Below, one piece after another: positions 9,591 to 21,299 of a DNA stretch of 64,000 bases (position 1 is its first letter; every line of letters begins with the position of its first letter). The notes beneath the pieces were generated by a model, which was not told the DNA's origin, made no database searches, and worked only from the letters and a program-made list of their open reading frames with translations. A program made the position numbers and the translations under genes. Origin of the DNA: Melieria omissa (lineage: Eukaryota > Arthropoda > Insecta > Diptera > Ulidiidae); NCBI GenBank assembly GCA_963971225.1, contig OZ020269.1, positions 27,569,783 through 27,633,782 on the forward strand, given 5' to 3'.

Positions 9591-11752
9591 ACTTCTTCAA
9601 AGGCAACAGACACGAATGTGGGGAGCACATTGTCATCGTCATTCTCAAAAAATTTTTGTCTTGTTTTGCCTTTTCGGTCATTGTGGCCGATCTTTGTGTT
9701 GTTGTTTTTATTGTGGTTTCTGTTGTTGTATTCAGAGAATAAAGCAACTTAAAAACGTTACGTGTTAACTTGGCGAGCTTCCCCCGCCATTAAATAACAA
9801 CAAAAACAACAACAATAATACCCAAAAAACAAACAAATAAGTAAAACAGAAGAAGCAAACCTGACAAAAACCACAAGCCTACTACAACAAAAAGGTTCAA
9901 TCAAAAACAAAAACAACAACAATAATATTACAAAATAACATCGAAAAACCGGTATGACGTGATGCTTGAAATGATGGCGGCGTGTTGGCTATTTTTATTG
10001 CTGTTACTACAGTTATTGCTGTTACTACAGTTATTGTTGTTGCTATTGTTGTTGTTGTTGGTGTTTTAGGTTTCTCAACAGTTTATTCTAATTCAATGTG
10101 TACACACTCAACCACTCACTCGAAATCACACACACAAACAAACCACAACGCAAATGACACATATACATACAACAACAATAAAAACAACAACAACACTACC
10201 TACTTGAACGACCGTGCGACGCCATACGGCCGAATAATTTTGCTTTCATTTTATTTAGTTTTATTATTGTTTTTTAAGCGCTCAATTTCAGTTTATTTAT
10301 TTTGCGTTGTTTTGCATTAAATTTTTGCGCCTATTTTTTCTATTTTTTTGTTGTTTCTTTTTTTATTATTTTATATTTGTTATTTGTTTTGTGTTTTTTA
10401 TGCGTTTTGTGTATTTGGTTGATTTCATCAACTGGGCTCTTGTTATTATTTGTTGTTATTGTATTTTATTTATTTTATACATTTTGTTGTTGTTGAAATT
10501 TGTTGATTTTTCGCTTTATTCATTGGCCAACTTTTGGCGGCTTTTCATGGAATTTCGCTCAAAACGCAATGATGCCAACGAACTATTTTTTTTATATATT
10601 TTTTATATATTTCAATTGCCTTTTTTTACAATATTTACTCGGCATGTTTATCATCGTTTAGCCAAATTTTACATTGCCACGGCACGTTTGCTGTTAGTTT
10701 GAACATTTGGTTGCCGCACTCATCAGACTTTTTGACTTGTTCGCTGGACTTGAACAATGGCCACTCACCGCAATGTGGCCAAGTCTCCCAATGTTTACTC
10801 TTCACTTACTTTATCGTCAGTCAGAAAAAGATATCGGCGCGCACTAGTTTGCCCGTATTTGGTGAATTTGTTTTTGTGTGCGGGTGGACGTGGGGGCCGT
10901 TTTATTAAACAAACAAAACGCTGACCATAAGAGCTCTTCAGCTTCAGAGTGGCTTTTAGCACACAAATTGTTGCAGTGAGTTGGTAATTTTTCAATGAGA
11001 ATTTATTTTGTTGAATACATTTTTCGTTTACTTATCTAAAGGCATTTCCGTGCGCATTTGTTGTGCTAAAAGTTTGCAATTCTGTGGAAAAGTCGAGGGA
11101 TTATTTCGAGTTTTTTGTCAGTAAATATTTGGCAACATTAACACTAGAAAGACCATTGCGGTCATTTTTAAGAACTTTCATTTTTAAATATCTGTATTTT
11201 CTTTAGTATTTCTATCAACTTTTGCTTTGGAGACTTTCATTTTTTTATCGTGAAAAAATTTTATATTTTGTAAAAATTGGTGTACTTTTCGATATGATAT
11301 TGTAGTCTTTGTAGGTATGGAAAACATTAGAAACATAAATATATTTATTTAGTTTTTTATATATTAATTTGAAGAGCATTGATGTTCCTACAAAACTTAA
11401 CCCATGAATGCTGACAACCAGTGCGGTCCAAGAAAATTCTTTCTGGGGGATGTTCCGTACACAACTTTTGGGCTCAATACCGTTTAAAACCAAAATTGCC
11501 ATTCGCATTTTTTCAAACAAACATATTTGTTGAACCATCCCCTCCTCCCTCTTTAAAGGTATCACTGCTGATAATTCTCGTAAAATTTTTTTTTTAATTT
11601 CAGCTCTAAAAACGAATGATTTCAATAACTTTTGCAGCTCAATGCAGACAAATTCAGTTAGATTGGTTCAGATTAGATAAATGTGGCAGCTTTTAAGTTT
11701 TCTGGGACTACGGAAGATCCACTACAAAACAAAATTGGTAATGGCAATAAAT
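9591..11752. other. Host non-coding DNA, opa and T-rich tracts
   Basis: CAA/GTT microsatellites lie at 9695-9720, 9785-9820, 9900-9935 and 10000-10060, with a long T-rich stretch at 10240-10660. Open frames here are F/L/Y-rich translations of T-runs with no family features. A candidate one-ended TTAA element starts near 11138 (ttaacactagaaagacc), but I found no partner end. Confidence 0.5.
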
Positions 11753-13288
11753 GTACATGTAGTGTTGCCAGATACCTATAATTGTTTTCTCCTAAATCTT
11801 ACAAAAATACTGAAAATTTCTCCCAAAAGTTAAAAAATCTTCTAAAATTAAAAACATAAAATATTAAATAAAAAATAAGCAATAAAAATAAAAATTATAA
11901 AAAAAATAATGAAAAAAAATTATAAAAAAATTATAAAACAAATAAAAATATATACATATAATTTTTTTAATGCAGCCTTTTTGTATTCATCTTCAGCTTA
12001 ACCCATTAAAGCCGGGTACCACTTCCGCCCATACGATTTTGATAAAATTTCATTCACGACCTGGAATTGACCCAAAATGATCAGAAACAATTTCAGCTTT
12101 CTATCTCTGCACGTTGCTGAGATATTCATTGGGTATTTTTTACCCATTAGGCAGCAATGGTAACTTTTTTCCATACTTTTTAAAGTGATCAGCTTAACAC
12201 GTGAACAAAAGATGCATTGTTTACAGGTGAGTTAGGAGGCATCTGCCTCTGTGAAGTTCTAGGGCCACTACGTTTCGCCACATTTTCCACCTCCGGAAAA
12301 TTCACAATTTTCGGAGTCTGGTAACTCTAGCTAGATGGCGGAATTTTAGGGTCACCTTCACTAGACTAAGGTAGTTCCATCTTTATCCCAACCATCCCTA
12401 TCAATAATTTTGAGATATCTCTACCACGAACTTTTCTGTGATTTTTTTTTTAAGTCAATTTTCATGGGTAAATTTTTACCCATGGGTTAACAAAAACAAA
12501 ACATATAACAAATGAATTAAATAAAAAGTGCCATTTTTGACGGGATTTCATTGTGACAGCAATAAGTGAGAACGAGATAGAACGAACTTAAATTTTGTAA
12601 GCTTGCAAATTTTTAACTAAAATAGTGAAACGAAGAGGCACTCTGTGCTTTGCATGAACGCTTTTCCAAGCATACTTTTAGGCATGCACTTTGAAGTACG
12701 GCAAATTTGGTATAATTCGCTTGGTATAGTCCGATATGGCAAGGATGGTTCTCGAAGAAATGGGCTGTGCGAGAATGGTCGAGCGCTTTCCAATTGGAAG
12801 TTGCAAGAAACTTCGGCGCGATAAGAAAACTGGTATAAAAGTAGCAGTGTGCAGCGCAATGCGTGAAGTCTGTGTTGAGCAAGCAAAGTGGTAACAAGTG
12901 AAGATACAAGGAAGTGTAAATCTGTAAATAAAGTGATTGTTGATTTCTGACTGCGTTTTTGTGCTGAGTAATTGAAGTTGTTTTATTTTCAAACACAATA
13001 AAAACGAACCTTGGAAAACAAACTTGGATTTTCGTAACAATAGAATGCTTTGACTTTTGAAATAGTTGCCAATATATGTTTTGTTGCCAATGTTTCCAAT
13101 AATACATTACACTTTGTTATACAAAAATCTCACAAAATTCCACTAAGGATCCGAAAAATCTCCTAACATAAAATAGAAATCTCCTAAACTTTCTCCTGAA
13201 CAATTCTTCCTACTGAAAATTCTCCTAAAAAACCAAGAATCTCCTAAATCTAGGAGGAAATCTCCTGATCTGACAACACTGTAAATGT
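11753..13288. mobile_element. hAT-like non-autonomous DNA transposon with near-perfect 8-bp target duplication
   Basis: The left end is AGTGTTGCCAGATACC at 11761 and the right end is the inverse of AGTGTTGTCAGATCAGG, ending at 13280. Over the first 13 bases the ends differ at one position. Flanking octamers gtacatgt (11753-11760) and gtaaatgt (13281-13288) match at 7 of 8 positions. An 8-bp duplication with GTGTTGCCA-type ends is typical of hAT elements. Many ctcctaaa words occur near both ends. No transposase frame is visible. A TTAA element is nested at 12002-12486. Confidence 0.6.
12002..12486. mobile_element. TTAA-flanked miniature element A
   Basis: Bounded by TTAA (11998-12001 and 12487-12490) with termini CCCAT...ATGGG. 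The right end contains the palindromic stretch atgggtaaatttttacccat. A truncated inverted relative lies at 27350-27551. TTAA target sites and CCC/GGG termini suggest piggyBac-type mobilisation; the terminal repeats are short, so this is inferred. No ORF of interest. Confidence 0.6.
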
Positions 13289-14125
13289 GTTTCTTTTCAA
13301 CAGCAAAAACTCAAGACTCTCATGAGTACAGTTCAGTGACCAGTGATGCTTAATACAACAATTCCTGATGTTTCAGGAGAAAGGTCCAATCACACTGACC
13401 ACCGCTTTAGTGTTTTATGGCCTTTTGATACAGAAGGATTTTGAAGCATTCTGCAAGTCCCATTTAAATAAAACAGACCTATATTTCAAAACAAAAAGAT
13501 CTCATAAATGTTCTATCAGTAATGTATCTCTTTAAGAAGACTCTCTCTAATAGGGGTCAGGAGAATCTTTTCCAGACTGCAGCGCACCTTGAACAGAAAG
13601 CTTTCCTGATTACTTCCGGCCTGGTGCTAAATGCCCTGGTGAATCTGTCTCTACTTGATTTTTTTAAGATTCATTCGAAGCTTAAAGCACAGTGGTGAAT
13701 GGTTAGGCGCTGGTCTGGCACTGAACAATAATGTAGGCATCGGCGTCGATCCTATGCTCATGTTCATGCCCCTTGACCTTCTATGACCCTCCTAAGCCTT
13801 CAATTGTCATACTAGAAAAAAGGAATAATAGGAGGTTTTCACATCTAGTTTGTTACATTGTTAGTTCGCTACTGAGCAGTTCTGTAGGTGTATTTTGTGT
13901 TTGTAAAAGAATCGTACAAAAACAAAGTGAACGTACAAAACTACCCAGTCCCAAACTAAGAAAGTAACGAACTCGGTGTGAAAAACCATATTGTGTTACT
14001 GCCTGAGGCTTACTTATGTTTAAATCCTGAGAACCAAACCGGCAAACACTGCTTTTGAACATTCACGAACGGATTCAGAACCAGGTTCGAGCTCTTCCGT
14101 CTATGTCCAATCAAGTGGGACTCGA
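13289..14125. other. Non-genic stretch
   Basis: Unique-looking DNA with short open frames only. A weak tRNA-like fragment near 13690-13770 (ggcgtcgatcc) may be another worn SINE head, but it is too degraded to call. Confidence 0.4.
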
Positions 14126-14129
14126 TGGT

Positions 14130-14490
14130 TCTCTGCTCTGGGCTCGCATGTATTTGTGTCTCAGAGGCAGAGATATATGCGATACTTGAGGCAATGAACT
14201 TTGATGTGGATAGCAGGTGGAAAGGCAGTTACATCTGTGTCTGTAGTGGCACCCAGACTGCGCTCATGCCTTGGACATCCCTCAATTCACCTTCGCAATA
14301 GTCAAGTCCTGCAAATCCAGGCTAAATTATGTCGACAGATGTTTAAGTACTTGGATTCCGAGAAATTGTGGGTTACGAAACCTCTGACTCTGGTCTCTTG
14401 GCATTTATGGGTAGCCATCAAAGCCACTGTTAATGGGTCACTTCAACCCACGAACGAGCATGGGAGGATGCGAGCGGCTGCAGTTGGAAG
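14130..14490 (+). pseudogene. Degenerate RNase H domain of a non-LTR retrotransposon
   Basis: One frame reads SEAEIYAILEA at 14161-14193. This resembles the AE-containing second motif of the RNase H domain in R1/I/jockey-type LINEs. Downstream, in shifted frames, CSGTQTAL recalls the SDSQAAL motif and NSQVLQIQAKLCRQM the following helix. Several frameshifts and stops break it. RNase H would remove the RNA template during reverse transcription; this copy cannot work. Confidence 0.45.
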
Positions 14491-14624
14491 ATACATATGC
14501 TTCTCGTCAACTCTGAAAAATGCCCACAGTTTCTTCTATCACTATGCAGAAAGGACTGTAGATATCTGATCAGCTTAATCACGGGCTATTTCCTCTGAAC
14601 AAATCACGTGAAAAATAGGGAAGG

Positions 14625-14765
14625 CCGGTTAGTAGTTGTACGATTCTTGTAATTTCCATCTTCTTCATGTGGATAGCGATAGAAGTAGACGAGTGTTTCA
14701 CCAGCCCGAGCTGGGAGTCGAACCTCGGGCCTCTGATGTGCTGGACTATCGAGGTCGGCATCAAA
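14625..14765 (-). repeat. tRNA-derived SINE, copy S3
   Basis: On the minus strand the head runs from about 14762 with gacctcgatagtccagc (A-box region). The B-box region gaggttcgactccc lies at about 14713-14728. The body cgtctacttctatcgctat and gaaattacaag follows, as in the copy at 822-960. Confidence 0.65.
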
Positions 14766-16460
14766 AGATAAATAACAAACTTACTGCATCGTTTTGAGCA
14801 TAAAATTGGTTAACTCGGTAGTTAGGAAGAGGGCACGGAACGTTATCAGCTTGATTGAACCGAATACTACTTAAGATCAACGAAACAGTTGACATTCATA
14901 ACCGGTTATCGTAGTTGATTACCTTTTTGGATGCTTAGAACCGATGATTCAAAATTAGAAAGAACAAAAATGTAAAAAATTATTATTATCATTTATTAAT
15001 TATTATTAAAAATTATTAAAAAAAAATATTAAAAATTATTTCAGTGTTTTTTTTGGCATTTCCATTATTCATTCGTTTTTGATTTTTACGTGAATCAATC
15101 AATCAATCAATCTTAAGCCATCTATATGTCAAGTTCGAGTATATTTCTCTCTAACCTAAAAAACCTACTAAATCTGAACTTCAATGCCTCTTCAAACATT
15201 TTTACCAAAGCAAAACTCTTCAAAAGTATTTTCTCTACAAAAGTCCTTTTTAATCCACACTTAAGATTAACACCATTCAGATCAACATTGCATGCACTCC
15301 AAATTTACTGCACAATTTAACAGTAACAACAATAACAATCATAATAAAAACAAATACACTTCTCGAGTAATTTTCCAACTCAGCTAAACCAAATTAATGC
15401 AAACAAATTGCGGTTGCGTGCATGGCATTTATTCAAGTTTTCATAGTTTTCGCCACTGCACGCAACTGTGACACAAAAATCGCCAGTCACTCGACGGACG
15501 TTTGCCGGCCTCAAAACACGCAACAATTGGCCACAAATTGGAATTTAATTAAAATCTAAAAATACTGAAAAACAAATCAATAAGTGAAATTTTATACGCA
15601 TACGAAAATGTTGTGTTGTATAATGTTGAAGAATTGAATTTCCAGCCAATTCAACGACATCGCAGACAGCCACCAACACATGGAAACAGATCCAGCCAAC
15701 TTAAATGCTGCAACAAAAAATAAATAACAAATACAAATTACTGAAATGTATGAATTCTCAGTAAACGTCGAGTGCAACAGATGTTGGCGTCAGTGAACAT
15801 TCAACGTCAGAGTCCGAGACTCGGAGTCAGTGAAATTTAGTGCGAAATTTTCCACTACTGACTACAGTTGTGAGAAATAATGTGTACATGCAGTAAGAGT
15901 GTTTGAGTCTGTTTTGAAGGACTTATTTGTATCCTCTCAAGTGTTGTATGTACTTGGCGAGAAGTCTGTGCTCTCCTAAAAGAGTTAAAAAAGGCGGTTT
16001 TAAAGGTCAACTCCGTCTGCCAATTTTGTATCAAACTGATTTCCTTTATGTGCTAAACCCTTTAAAAAGTCGTTCTATTCCTCTTTCAAAGCCACCAAAC
16101 TTAGGTCTTTTTTCGGCGCTGGTATACAATTTCTACTTCTATATAAAATTTGATGCAATTTGAATTACTACTAAAGTTTCTATGCCCCAAATTTCTATAA
16201 ATCCATTTCGTTAATCTTCACTTACACTCCCCCAACTTCCACCTAACTACTGATTTCTCAAATCTCTCAACTAACTAATAAGTAGGTTAGCGTTAACTAC
16301 AAACTCCTTGCTTTATGCTACAAACAAAATGCAGTCAGCTTTGCAAGTGATTGAAAGTTCAGCAACTGTTGCCAACAAATCAGCAACACTACAGTGTAGC
16401 AATTTTATTTTGAAAACTTGAAAATTTCACAGCACTTAAATAGAACAAATTTCAATAAAT
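14766..16460. other. Host non-coding DNA
   Basis: AT-rich with an ATT-rich run near 14975-15030 and an (AATC)n microsatellite near 15092-15112. No gene is recognised. It lies upstream of the candidate recursive splice site. Confidence 0.45.
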
Positions 16461-16486
16461 TTTTTCTTTTTCTTTTCAGGTAAGTT
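16461..16486 (+). promoter_or_regulatory. Candidate recursive splice site (ratchet point)
   Basis: A long pyrimidine tract (tttttctttttcttttcag) is joined directly to gtaagt, so a 3' splice site at 16479 abuts a 5' splice site at 16480. Fly introns longer than about 10 kb are often removed stepwise through such zero-length exons. The match to the known (Y)nNCAG|GTAAGT pattern is nearly ideal. If real, this region is intronic in a plus-strand gene, in agreement with the plus-strand exon candidate at 57550-57606. Confidence 0.6.
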
Positions 16487-16984
16487 TGATAAAAAATTTC
16501 ACAAATCACAAGAAATTGCTACTGGTTCCCAGAATCGTAAGTTTTCTGTACACAAAATAAATTTTGCCAAATCAAATTGTTTACATTAGAATGAATATTT
16601 TACGTTGAATATTCTGCGAAAGAATTCTAGTGCTTTCTATGAATTTCGAATGGGTTAATGAATTCTAACAGGGAATTTTCAATTTCCAAAGAATTGTTAT
16701 TTGCTTAAAATCGCAACCTTTAAGCGGTTTTTAGGAATCTAATTTTTATCAATAAAAACTTTATAACTTTCCAGATAGAATCCTATCATTTGGGTTTGAA
16801 AATGTAAGAATTGTATGCACTTTCTTTGTCACAATTGGTTGATTCAAGTCGTGGTTGAACAGTCAATGAGAAACTGCAAGACTTTATATTTTGCATTGAT
16901 CGATAGAAAGACATATAGGTGTCTAGGTTGAGTGACGACCTCAGAAGTTTACAAGAATCCCATGGAATGAGCTCTGAATCAGCC

Positions 16985-17057
16985 TTCGCTGAGTAGTGTC
17001 AAGAATTAAAACTCTATTACCCTAGTAGAGTTTTAATTCTTGACACTACTCAGCGAA
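16985..17057. repeat. Perfect 32-nt inverted repeat (hairpin)
   Basis: The arms at 16985-17016 and 17026-17057 are exact reverse complements and are separated by a 9-nt loop, ttaccctag. The arms begin ttcgctgagtagtgtcaag. No terminal repeat or target duplication of a known element is evident. It could be a short hairpin RNA source, a snap-back replication scar or a minimal foldback element. Confidence 0.85.
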
Positions 17058-17194
17058 TCTCTTCCAATCAAGTGATAATTAATACGTAGTAGTTATCTAC
17101 ATATTTTTACATTGTTCAGATCAGTGTTTGATCTTAAGATCCTAACGATCTAACACACCTTGCGCTCACCCCATCTCCCCAAATATTTGTTTGT

Positions 17195-17290
17195 TGTAAC
17201 ATTTTTTTATGACAACTATGATTTCAAATAGTATTCGCCTCAAAAGTTATGTACAAGACGTAACCTCTCAAAATGAAATCCTTCCCATAT
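17195..17290. repeat. Dispersed repeat D1, copy 2
   Basis: Contains atgatttcaaatagtattcg, then cctcaaaagttatgtac and ctctcaaaatgaaatcc, matching the copies at 8425-8560 and 58405-58530. It lies immediately upstream of the tandem array at 17340-18300. Confidence 0.5.
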
Positions 17291-17339
17291 TCAACACTTG
17301 GTTGGACAGCAAAATCTTACCATTTAGTAATTCTAGCAG

Positions 17340-18300
17340 GGTCCCATTTATACGCAAGTTTGAAGCCAATGGACCCAATAAATGTTTCTTAACCCTTTGT
17401 CCCTTACCTTAGCTCCTAACCCCTAATACTTGTGTTATTATTTATCTTTTGAAATAGTTTCTCATGTTTCTCCATACAAACTTTTAACCCTTAGTTTGCC
17501 CTATAAAATTTCGCTTCGAATTATTTCTCATTTAAAGTGTTTTTGCTTAGTTTGAAGTTAAAAAGCTAAAAATATTATGGTTTTTCCATACAAACCTTTA
17601 ATCCTTGGTTTGCCCCATTTGATTTCGATTTTCGAAAATATGAAACACTTGTCGAATTATTTCTCGTTCGAAGTACTTTTATTAAGCTTGAATCCAAAAC
17701 AGCCCTTAAAACACGTTTCTCCATACAAACTTTTAACACTTACTTTACCATGTTAGATTTTGATTTTCAAAAAAATCAAAATCTTACTAAGTTTGAAGTT
17801 GAAAGGTTCAAAAATCTTATTTCTTCATACAAACTTTTAACCCATAGATAACCCTGTTAGATTTTGATTTAAAAAAATTAGAAACACGCGTCTAATTATT
17901 TCTTGTTCCATGTGCTTTTACTTAATTTAAAGTCCAAAAACCCAATAAATCATGTTTTTCCATACAAACGTAAAAAATCACATTTCATCATAAATTATTT
18001 TATCCCTGAAAAATTAAAAATACTTGTTGACTTATTTTTGATTTCAAGTCTTTTTACCAGTTTTGAAGTTAATAGGCCCATCGGTCCATATTTTTTTTAT
18101 AGTCTTCCCGTATACAAACCTTTATCCATTGTTGACCTCGCTAAAATGTTATTTTGGAAAAAATGAAAAATGTTTGAAAAAAAATTTCTAAATTATTTTT
18201 AATTTGAAGCATTTTCACCAACTTTGAAATCAATTTCTTTATACAACACTCTAACCCAGGTTTTGCCCCTTTAGACCCCGAACTTAAAAAAAATCGTATC
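17340..18300. repeat. Tandem array A1, unit about 105-150 bp
   Basis: Seven diverged units are marked by ccatacaaacttttaaccc-like words near 17472, 17586, 17722, 17827, 17960, 18110 and 18240. Each also has tcgaattatttctc and gtttgaagt. The same family forms the array at 45700-46995. First and last units correspond between the two arrays. Confidence 0.8.
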
Positions 18301-18304
18301 TTAA

Positions 18305-18695
18305 CCCTTTCGACCTCAAAGTTGCCTGAGAGCAACTTCACCTATTTGTCATCTTGATTTGTGGATTTAATTTGAGTCGGCACCAACAAATGGATAGTTT
18401 TTAGAAGTGAATTCTAAGCAAATTACAAAAATGTTACTCTTGTCCTCAAAATAATTTCTAATAGTTTCCAGCGATATCAGGGAAAGTTTGTGTTCTAATT
18501 GAAGTCTACGTGTTGGGCGCGTTGGTTCAAAACCTTGTTTCTTCAATAATGGTTAAATAAAATCAAAAAGTGATATTTTTGTATTTTTTCATTAATATTA
18601 AATTACATTTTTCTGTAATTAAAAAATATTGATACAAAATTTACTTAACCCGTTTTAAGCAAACTAGCTCTAGAACTCTAACAAAGAGGCGAAGA
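18305..18695. mobile_element. TTAA-type miniature element E, 3'-truncated
   Basis: TTAA at 18301-18304 is followed by CCCTTTCGACC. The body matches the complete element at 57728-58233 (shared words gatatcagggaaagtttg, ctagctctagaactctaac). Similarity stops near 18695, so the right end is missing. It abuts the end of tandem array A1. Confidence 0.7.
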
Positions 18696-20928
18696 AGGCA
18701 AAGAGGGACTTTGAAATGTCTGACCAGTTGGTAACCAAGTTTTAGAAATATATGCAATTAAAAATGGCTGCAAAAGTCACTAAAATCATTGTAGGGCATT
18801 ATTAAACAAATTTTTTACTTTTTTTTTAATTTAATTTTTTAATTTTTACAATTGTTTACTTCAAATATTTCCATGTCATAAAATCTTTAGTCTTTCAAAT
18901 GTCTGCCAGCAGACGTCCAAGTAGAACGTTGCCAGGTTTATCTATGTAAAACACCCCCTACGTTTTATTTGTTTTTGTATAACAGTTTATTTAAAAAAAA
19001 AATATATCCATCAAGTTTAAAAAAAAACAATCCATCAACATTCGTTAGCAATGCTGAAAATTTATAAATTCCATTCTCAATTTGGACGCGAAGCCGTTTG
19101 TTTTTTTGTTTTTGTTATAGCACACATCGGCGCGTACGCACACACCATAAATTAAGAGCGAAAGCCAAACAAAAACAACAAAGGACCGCAGTTGCTGGCA
19201 GCCATTTCTGAGAAACTCGAAAAATAATTCGCCTTAAAATGATAACCGAAAGGAACAAAATCCGAGGGCAAGGAAAAAACAAAGGATAAATAAATTTAAT
19301 TTGAACAGGTAAAGAAATGAGCGCAACTTTGACTGTGGCTGCTCCTGTCGCGGCGATTCCACGCAAAACCAACAATGCGCGCCAAGTGCGACGAGAAGAA
19401 ATGTAAACCGGCGACAGCGCGAAAAGGGGGTCGGATCAAGGAGCAGCCAGTGTACACTGTACAGCGACGTTGGGCAACAACAACAACAACAAAAACAACA
19501 AGGAGAATGAGAACAAGCAGCACAGTAAATAACGTTGAAATAAAATGATCTTGAAACAGTTTTAATAACCTGCGACGACAATGTGTGCGTGTGTGTGTGT
19601 GTATGTGTGTGAATCTCCGTTGAGTCTGCTGTGCCCAAATAACCACAAATTAACGTATAGCGTCAAGAAAAAGCACACAGAAGGAGACGCAAAATAATTA
19701 AATGGCACAAAGGAAGCGCTTTGGACATTGGTGTTTCACGGTCGTCGTGGTGCGAAGTAGAATCGATTCAATGCCGAAAAGTTCAACTCAACTCGCGTCT
19801 CATCCTAAAAAGGGTTTAAAATGCAGCAACGACAAGTAGTAACAGCCGATTTCGCATGCAGACAGACAGACAAATTGAACGACCGAACAACAACGCTCAA
19901 CACTCGAACAATCGCATTGCAGTTCTCAAGCAGCGCAGAGAGTGTGAATACCTCTCGATTGTCTGATAACCAACTGAACAATGGTCGGTTTTATGTTTTC
20001 TGATTTTTTTTATTTACTTATTTTTTGTTTTTGTATTAAGCACGCAAGATTGCATTTAATAAGCGTGTTGTGGCTGTCGATATGAAAAAAAAAACAAAAA
20101 CCAAGAAAAATGTGCGTCGACACGGCAACAACAACCAACAATTTTGCGCTGTCGTTGACTGCCGATGGTGGTGGCAGCTGTTGTGGTGTGCAACAAAGAT
20201 GGTGATGACGACAACAAAAACAACTGCAACAACAACTACTACTACTATAACAACAGCAGTAACAATTTAAACAGCGCCAACCATGGCAACAGCAACTACG
20301 ACAACGACAGCAACAACAACAACAACAACGTTGACGTCTGTGTGTCTGGCGGCGGTGATTTCAAAGCGAAAAATCATTTTACTTGAACTTTTTTCCGCTG
20401 TTGTCGTTATTGTTGTTGTTGTTGCTGTTGCCCTGCATGTTGCATTGAATTTCATTGTTGTTATTCTTTTTGTTGCTGTTGTTGACTTTTTGCTGCTGAC
20501 ACGTTTGCTGCTGAATGCAATTGAGGGCCGCCTTGTTGTTGTTGTTGCTGCTTTATTTGCTTGTTTGCACTCTGCAAGTTGCTCGCAATGTCATTGGCAT
20601 TGCACTGCCACAAGTGGCGTCGCGCAGCGATTTGAACTTCGTTGCACGATTTCGATTGAAACTTTCGACAAGTTGCATTTTTAACGACAACAACTATTCA
20701 ATACACATAAATATTTAAACTTCAAAGTGATAGAAGCGAGAGTAGAGCGAAAGAAATTAATTGAAATTTTAACTTTAAATATTTACTGAGGTAATCAGCT
20801 ACAGTGATCCGATTACTTAATATCTGTGATGAGAGAGTTATGGAAAATTTAAAACTCTAGCTCATTCCTCAGTTTTATTTTAATTACGAAAATTTAATTC
20901 TATAAAACTTTCTTGAGAATTTTTACAA
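18696..20928. other. Host non-coding DNA with opa repeats
   Basis: Contains CAA repeats (19478-19500, 20208-20330), GTT repeats (20401-20470, 20535-20550) and a TG run (19580-19612). Open frames of 60-134 codons here are T-, N-, V- and L-rich translations of the trinucleotide repeats. GC content is higher at 19100-19960 than in the flanks. No gene is recognised. Confidence 0.5.
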
Positions 20929-20932
20929 TTAA

Positions 20933-21177
20933 CCCCTTGACGTATTTCCACGAGTCTGACTCGTGGTACAATTTTTGTGCCAAACATGATTATCACGAGT
21001 CTGACTCGTGGTACAATTTCTGTGCCTAACATGATTAACACGAGTCTGACTCGTGGTCAGTGTTGTTTTTTAGAAAAATTAAATTGGGCATTTCAATTTT
21101 TTAAATCGGGCATTTGCCCGGGCAGTGAGCGAACAGTTGGAAACGAATTTCGTTGCGCTAACTGATACGTCAAGGGG
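20933..21177. mobile_element. TTAA-flanked miniature element B with perfect terminal repeats
   Basis: Flanked by TTAA (20929-20932 and 21178-21181), with perfect 13-bp inverted ends CCCCTTGACGTAT. The 245-bp element contains three 45-bp-spaced copies of the palindrome cacgagtctgactcgtg, starting at 20949, 20994 and 21039. TTAA duplication and C-rich ends suggest piggyBac-type mobilisation. No ORF is credible. Confidence 0.85.
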
Positions 21178-21299
21178 TTAAGTGAACTTGAGCTGGTAAC
21201 CGGTTCTGAAAAGAAATTACAATTTAGTTGAATTTGACTTTTACTTTAATAAATCTTAACTAAGAATAAATTGAAATTCACTTCAAATTACAACTAATA

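Noticed and set aside
12221..12245. Second recursive splice site candidate (ttacag|gtgagt at 12236/12237)
   Set aside because: It lacks a real pyrimidine tract and lies inside a mobile element, so the match is probably chance.
12613..13107. 164-codon minus-strand frame inside the hAT-like element
   Set aside because: It shows no hAT transposase motifs and overlaps other open frames of similar length.
20933..21177. CRISPR-like appearance of regularly spaced palindromes
   Set aside because: The spacers are near-identical, there are only three repeats, the DNA is clearly eukaryotic, and the unit sits inside a TTAA element.
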